The translations under genes and the position numbers were made by a program. Below are positions 60,344 to 64,000 of a DNA stretch of 64,000 nt, piece by piece (the first letter of the stretch is position 1; the number at the start of each line of letters is the position of its first letter). The notes under the pieces are model-generated. The model saw only the letters and a program-made list of their open reading frames with translations. It searched no databases and was not told the DNA's origin. The stretch is taken from the NCBI RefSeq assembly GCF_007713735.2, contig NZ_VMNW02000036.1, forward strand, positions 1-64,000, given 5' to 3'. This DNA is from Amycolatopsis acidicola. Lineage in GTDB: Bacteria > Actinomycetota > Actinomycetes > Mycobacteriales > Pseudonocardiaceae.

Positions 60344-61201
60344 GTGCCCATCGACCCCGGCCTCGCCATCGGCGCCGAGCTCGGCGACGTGACCTTCACC
60401 TGGTCCGCTTCCGACGTGCTGCTCTACCACCTCGCGCTCGGCGCGGGCGCGCGGCCGACGGACGAGCGGGAGCTGCGCTACACCTACGAGCGCGACCTCC
60501 GCGTGCTGCCGACCTTCGCCACCGTCGCGTCGAAGCTGCACCTCGTCGACCCGCCCGCCGTCTCCTACCCCGGCATCGAGATCGACCTCGCCCAGGTCGT
60601 GCACGGCACGCAGGCGATCACCACGCACCGGCCGATCCCTGTCGAGGGCAAGGCGGCCGGGCGCACCAAGGTCGTCGACGTGCAGGACAAGGGCAAGGCG
60701 GCCGTGATCATCACCGAGACCGAGGTGACCGGCGCCGACGGAAGTCCACTGTGGACGGAGCGGTCGAGTATCTTCGCCCGCGGGGAAGGCGGGTTCGGCG
60801 GCGAGCGCGGAAGTTCGGACAAGGTCGAGCTGCCGGACCGCGAGCCCGACGAGGTGATCGAGACGCCGACGCTCCCCCAGCAGGCGCTGCTGTACCGGCT
60901 GTGCGGCGACCGCAACCCCCTCCACGCCGACCCGGAGTTCGCCCGCGCGGCCGGGTTCGACGTGCCGATCCTGCACGGCCTCTGCACGTACGGCGTCGTG
61001 GCGAAGGCCGTAACGGACGCGTTGCTGGACGCCGACGTGACGCAGGTGGAATCGTTCTCCGCGCGCTTCGCGGGCATCGTGCTGCCCGGGGAGACGCTCC
61101 GCACCGCGGTATGGCGCGACGGCAAGCGTTTGCTCGTCTCGACGAGTTCGATCGACCGGAACGCGCCGGTGCTCTCCGACGCCGTACTGGTCAGCAAGTA
61201 G
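60344..61201 (+). CDS. chsH3: Double hot-dog enoyl-CoA hydratase ChsH3-like (Rv3538 type)
   Basis: 285 aa of two MaoC-type hot-dog domains, like peroxisomal (R)-hydratase 2. The C-terminal half has the hydratase motif YRLCGDRNPLHADPEFARAAGFDVPILHGLCTYG (about residues 184-217), with Asp and His as catalytic pair. The N-terminal half has YHLALGAG. It hydrates steroid side-chain enoyl-CoA. The place behind kstD/ksh genes recalls Rv3537-Rv3538. The GTG start has TAGGAGAA ten bases upstream. It ends directly at the DUF5134 stop (tail-to-tail, no gap). Confidence 0.85.
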   Translation: MPIDPGLAIGAELGDVTFTWSASDVLLYHLALGAGARPTDERELRYTYERDLRVLPTFATVASKLHLVDPPAVSYPGIEIDLAQVVHGTQAITTHRPIPVEGKAAGRTKVVDVQDKGKAAVIITETEVTGADGSPLWTERSSIFARGEGGFGGERGSSDKVELPDREPDEVIETPTLPQQALLYRLCGDRNPLHADPEFARAAGFDVPILHGLCTYGVVAKAVTDALLDADVTQVESFSARFAGIVLPGETLRTAVWRDGKRLLVSTSSIDRNAPVLSDAVLVSK

Positions 61202-61765
61202 CTACAGCGCCGCGACCAGCATGTACGCCATCCCCGCGCCCATCGCCGCACGGTAGATGGGCCGGGCGGTGAGCGCCTCCCGCGCCGGCACGCCACGGAC
61301 GAAGCGCACCGCGGCGAAGCCCGAACGCGTTGCGTCGAAAGCGAAGTAGGCCACGCCCAGCACGGCCAGCGCGGGCCACGCCAGCCTGCCCGGCATCTCC
61401 GACATCGTGAGCCAGGGCCCGTGGTCCATCCCGTGCCTCGGCATCGCGGTGATCATGTACAGCATCGCGACCGCCGAGATCAGGTGGTGCACGGCGCAGC
61501 AACGCCTGCCGCGCAACGCCGCGACGAAGAACCAGCCCGCGGTCAGCGCGAAGATCGCCTGCCAGCCTGCCGCCGGAATGGGCCCGCCCAGCGGCGAAAC
61601 CATCGCGACCATTGCCGCGATCATCAGCAGCTCGGCGACGTCCATCTGCCGGATGTCCGGATCCAGCCCCGGCCCCGCGAGCCGCACCAGCCGGTACACG
61701 CTGGGCACGGCCAGCAGCGCGAACACGATCGTGAGGCTCCACGCGACCGAGGCCGGGATGTTCAT
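61202..61765 (-). CDS. DUF5134 membrane protein
   Basis: 187 aa with five to six hydrophobic segments. CCAVHHLISAVAMLYM in the middle and the His/Met-rich loop MPRHGMDHGPW are seen in DUF5134 proteins. His and Met residues in and next to the membrane suggest metal or haem-copper binding, but no function is known. The ATG at 61765 starts just after a basic gap. It separates the plus-strand chsH3 from the minus-strand ltp2 operon and is divergent from neither. Confidence 0.8.
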   Translation of the reverse strand: MNIPASVAWSLTIVFALLAVPSVYRLVRLAGPGLDPDIRQMDVAELLMIAAMVAMVSPLGGPIPAAGWQAIFALTAGWFFVAALRGRRCCAVHHLISAVAMLYMITAMPRHGMDHGPWLTMSEMPGRLAWPALAVLGVAYFAFDATRSGFAAVRFVRGVPAREALTARPIYRAAMGAGMAYMLVAAL

Positions 61766-61825
61766 ACGGACAACGGTTGCCCAAAGAGCGCGGGCAGGCT
61801 AGCCGTCATGCAGGTGAAACCCCGC

Positions 61826-63001
61826 TCACACGAGGTCGCGGGCCAGCACCAGTCCACTGGTTGGGACACCCGTGCCGGCGGTGACCAGCACGTTGTCGAC
61901 CTTCGACACCTGGTTCACCGCCGTGCCGCGCACCTGCCGCACCCCCTCGGCGATGCCGTTCATCCCGTGCACGTACGCCTCGCCGAGCTGGCCGCCGTGC
62001 GGGTTGAGCGGCAGCTTCCCGTCCAGCTCCAGCGTGCCGCCCGAGATGAAGTCCTTCGCCTCGCCACGGCCGCAGAAACCGAGTTCCTCCAGCTGCATCA
62101 GCACATACGGGGTGAAATGGTCATACAGCACGGCGACATCCACATCGGACGGGCCGATCCCGGACTGGCCCCACAGCTGCCGCCCGACCACGCCCATCTC
62201 CGGCAGCGCCGCGAGGTCGTCGCGGTAGTAGCTGGTCATGATGTACTGGTCCGGCCCGCTGCCCTGGGCCGCGGCGTTGATCACCGCGGGCGGCCTCGGC
62301 AGGTCACGCGCCCGCTCGACGCTGGTGATCACGAACGCGACCCCGCCGTCGGTTTCCTGGCAGCAGTCCAGCAGCCGCAACGGTTCCGCGATCCAGCGCG
62401 AGGACTGGTGGTCCTCCAGGGTGATCGGCTTGCCGTAGAACCAGGCGTTCGGGTTCGTCGCCGCGTGCTTGCGGTCCACGACGGCCACCCGGCCGAAGTC
62501 CTCGGTCGTCGCGCCGTACTCATGCAGGTAGCGCTGGGCCACCATCGCCACCGTGGCGGCCGGGGTCGCCAGGCCCATCGGGTAGTGGAAACTGTTGTCC
62601 ACGCCCGAAGAATTGACCTGCTGCGCGGCCGCGTTGGACACCTGGCCGAACCGCATCCCGGAGCGTTCGTTGAAGGCCCGGTACGCCACGACGACATCGG
62701 CGACGCCGGTCGCCACGGCCATCGCCGCCTGCTGCACCGTGGCCGCGGCCGCGCCGCCGCCGTAGTGGATGCGGCTGAAGAACGTCAGCTCCGGGATGCC
62801 GAGTTCGCGCGCCACCGAGATCTCGCTGTTGGTGTCCATCGTGAACGACACCAGTCCGTCCACATCGGACGGTTTGAGGCCCGCGTCGGTCAGCGCGGCG
62901 AGCACGGATTCCGCCGCCAGCCGCAGTTCGCTGCGCCCGGAGTCCTTGGAGAACTCCGTCGCGCCGACGCCCGCGATGGCGGCCTTGCCGGACAGGCTCA
63001 T
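61826..63001 (-). CDS. ltp2: Steroid side-chain aldolase Ltp2
   Basis: 391 aa thiolase-fold protein without the thiolase nucleophile. It performs the retro-aldol removal of the last side-chain carbons (propionyl-CoA) with ChsH2's DUF35 domain. AIAGVGATEFSKDSGRSE starts the fold. YYRDD near residue 258 and AYVHGMNGI near the C-terminus contain the tyrosines expected to act as acid/base. PLNPHGGQLGEAYVHG is the family loop. The start overlaps the chsH1 stop (ATGA). The order ltp2-chsH1-chsH2 equals Rv3540c-Rv3542c. Confidence 0.91.
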   Translation of the reverse strand: MSLSGKAAIAGVGATEFSKDSGRSELRLAAESVLAALTDAGLKPSDVDGLVSFTMDTNSEISVARELGIPELTFFSRIHYGGGAAAATVQQAAMAVATGVADVVVAYRAFNERSGMRFGQVSNAAAQQVNSSGVDNSFHYPMGLATPAATVAMVAQRYLHEYGATTEDFGRVAVVDRKHAATNPNAWFYGKPITLEDHQSSRWIAEPLRLLDCCQETDGGVAFVITSVERARDLPRPPAVINAAAQGSGPDQYIMTSYYRDDLAALPEMGVVGRQLWGQSGIGPSDVDVAVLYDHFTPYVLMQLEELGFCGRGEAKDFISGGTLELDGKLPLNPHGGQLGEAYVHGMNGIAEGVRQVRGTAVNQVSKVDNVLVTAGTGVPTSGLVLARDLV

Positions 63002-63378
63002 GCCACACCCCCGACGACGACGGTGCCCGACACGTGCTCGCCGAGGCTGCAGGTACCGGAGACCTTGACGATCACCTCGCCCTCGCGTTGCTCCACGACC
63101 TCGCCGGAGAAGTTCAGCGTGTCGTAGGCGTAGCAGGGCACCCCGAGCTTGATCTTGATCGAACGCACCAGCGCCTCCGGGCCCGCCCAGTCGGTCACGA
63201 ACCGCTGCACCAGGCCGGTGTCGGTGAGGATGTTCAGGAAGATGTCCTTGGACCCGCGCTGGACCGCCGCGTCGCGGTCGTGGTGCACGTCCTGGAAGTC
63301 ACGGGTGGCCAGCGCGGAGGAGATCACGAACGTCGGCGTGACCTCGATACTCAGCGGCGGCAGCCGGGTGCCGATCAT
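62998..63378 (-). CDS. chsH1: MaoC-type hydratase subunit ChsH1
   Basis: 126 aa single hot-dog protein that with the MaoC half of ChsH2 forms the hydratase for the C22 side-chain enoyl-CoA. DFQDVHHDRDAAVQRG (about residues 28-43) holds the catalytic Asp and His. It overlaps chsH2 by four bases upstream and ltp2 downstream. Size and context leave little doubt. Confidence 0.9.
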   Translation of the reverse strand: MIGTRLPPLSIEVTPTFVISSALATRDFQDVHHDRDAAVQRGSKDIFLNILTDTGLVQRFVTDWAGPEALVRSIKIKLGVPCYAYDTLNFSGEVVEQREGEVIVKVSGTCSLGEHVSGTVVVGGVA

Positions 63379-64000
63379 GACACCACCTGCCAGACCGGAA
63401 GCGTGAGGTCCTCGTCGATCTCCACGAACGCCGCCCGCACTTCCTGTCCGATGTGGACACTGGTCACGTCGACGACCTCGCCGAGCATCCGCACCCCCTC
63501 TTCCAGCTCCACCAGCGCGATGACGAACGGCAGCTGCTTGCCGGGCACCGCGGGCCGGTGGTGCACGATGTAGCTGTAGACCTTGCCGCGGCCGCTGGCC
63601 ACGACGTACCCGGGCTTCGTGTCGGTGTCGAGGTCCGGCGGCATCGGGCCGGGCGGATGCCGCAGCGTCCCGTCCCAGCTCTGGATCCGCAGCTCGCCCG
63701 CTTTCGTGCCCTCCCAGAAGAACTCGGTGTCCTTGCTGATCACCGGCCGCAGCGTGCCCGCCGTGGACGGTTTGGGCGCGGGCTTGAACTTCAGCACCCG
63801 GAACAGCATGTCGGCGACCACCTCGTCGCCGACGCGCCAGGTGGTTTTCGTGGTGATGAACCAGCCCTCGCCCAGCGCCGTCCTTTTCGGACCGACGACG
63901 TCCTCGAGTTTCGTCGTGGCCGAGACGTGTTCGCCGTTCTTCAGGTACCGGTAGTAGTTCTGCTCCGAGTTCGTGGCGACGACGGAAGTGAACCCGGCCT
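63375..64000 (-). CDS. chsH2: Hydratase/DUF35 subunit ChsH2 (5' end outside the window)
   Basis: At least 208 codons are in the window; the N-terminal MaoC domain starts beyond 64000. The visible part begins in the MaoC half (TTWRVGDEVVADML) and goes on to a DUF35 OB-fold (RIQSWDGTLRHPPGP, VYSYIVHHRP, VIALVELEEGVRMLGEVVDV). The usual zinc-ribbon cysteines are not seen in the DUF35 part. It is the partner of ChsH1 in hydration and of Ltp2 in aldol cleavage. It overlaps chsH1 by ATGA. Confidence 0.9.
   Translation of the reverse strand, partial: AGFTSVVATNSEQNYYRYLKNGEHVSATTKLEDVVGPKRTALGEGWFITTKTTWRVGDEVVADMLFRVLKFKPAPKPSTAGTLRPVISKDTEFFWEGTKAGELRIQSWDGTLRHPPGPMPPDLDTDTKPGYVVASGRGKVYSYIVHHRPAVPGKQLPFVIALVELEEGVRMLGEVVDVTSVHIGQEVRAAFVEIDEDLTLPVWQVVS

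Overview
The window is a very GC-rich actinobacterial chromosome segment. Gene content, the frequent GTG starts and the 4-bp ATGA/GTGA overlaps suggest a Pseudonocardiales genus such as Amycolatopsis, but no rRNA or marker gene is present to fix the genus.

Region 1 (1-15.9 kb) is mostly housekeeping: a DEAD/DEAH helicase, a BrkB-type membrane protein, DUF3039 and DUF3099 proteins, a tautomerase, pseudouridine breakdown genes (psuG plus a PfkB kinase), two M20 hydrolases, a methyltransferase, dtd, the stress sigma factor sigB with a SigH/SigE-type promoter, class I fumarase, and the wreck of a VapBC toxin-antitoxin pair. An inverted repeat array sits in one convergent gap, and a related smaller array lies in another.

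Region 2 (15.9-21.1 kb) is a phosphonate (2-aminoethylphosphonate-type) locus on the minus strand. The GntR regulator, FAD oxidoreductase and phosphonatase-like hydrolase are intact, but the ABC importer (binding protein, ATPase and two permeases) has collapsed into fragments. An APC permease lies next to it.

Region 3 (21.2-64 kb) is a large cholesterol/steroid catabolism island ordered much like the Mycobacterium tuberculosis Rv3515c-Rv3571 region. It has four parts: (i) side-chain genes fadD19/echA19, a DUF35 protein, ltp4, ltp3, cyp125 and fadA5; (ii) C/D-ring (HIP) genes echA20, ipdA, ipdB, ipdC, fadA6, kstR2, ipdF, fadE30, fadD3 and fadE31-33; (iii) A/B-ring genes hsaB, hsaC, hsaD, hsaA, kstD, kshA and kshB; (iv) last side-chain steps chsH3, ltp2, chsH1 and chsH2 (cut by the window end). 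Palindromes fitting the KstR consensus (TnnAACnnGTTnnA) lie before the side-chain and A/B-ring operons. Two longer CCAAGCAnnTGCTAGG palindromes fitting KstR2 lie before the HIP operons, so the island appears to carry two nested TetR regulons. The genes would take the sterol through side-chain beta-oxidation, ring opening by KstD/KshAB/HsaABCD, and degradation of HIP-CoA.

Unusual points: a 620-bp in-phase repeat tract between kshA and a small CxxCxxC protein that precedes kshB; minisatellites between hsaA and kstD; the decayed phosphonate importer; a 21-bp duplication over the tautomerase start and its catalytic proline; and a possible structured small RNA after sigB.
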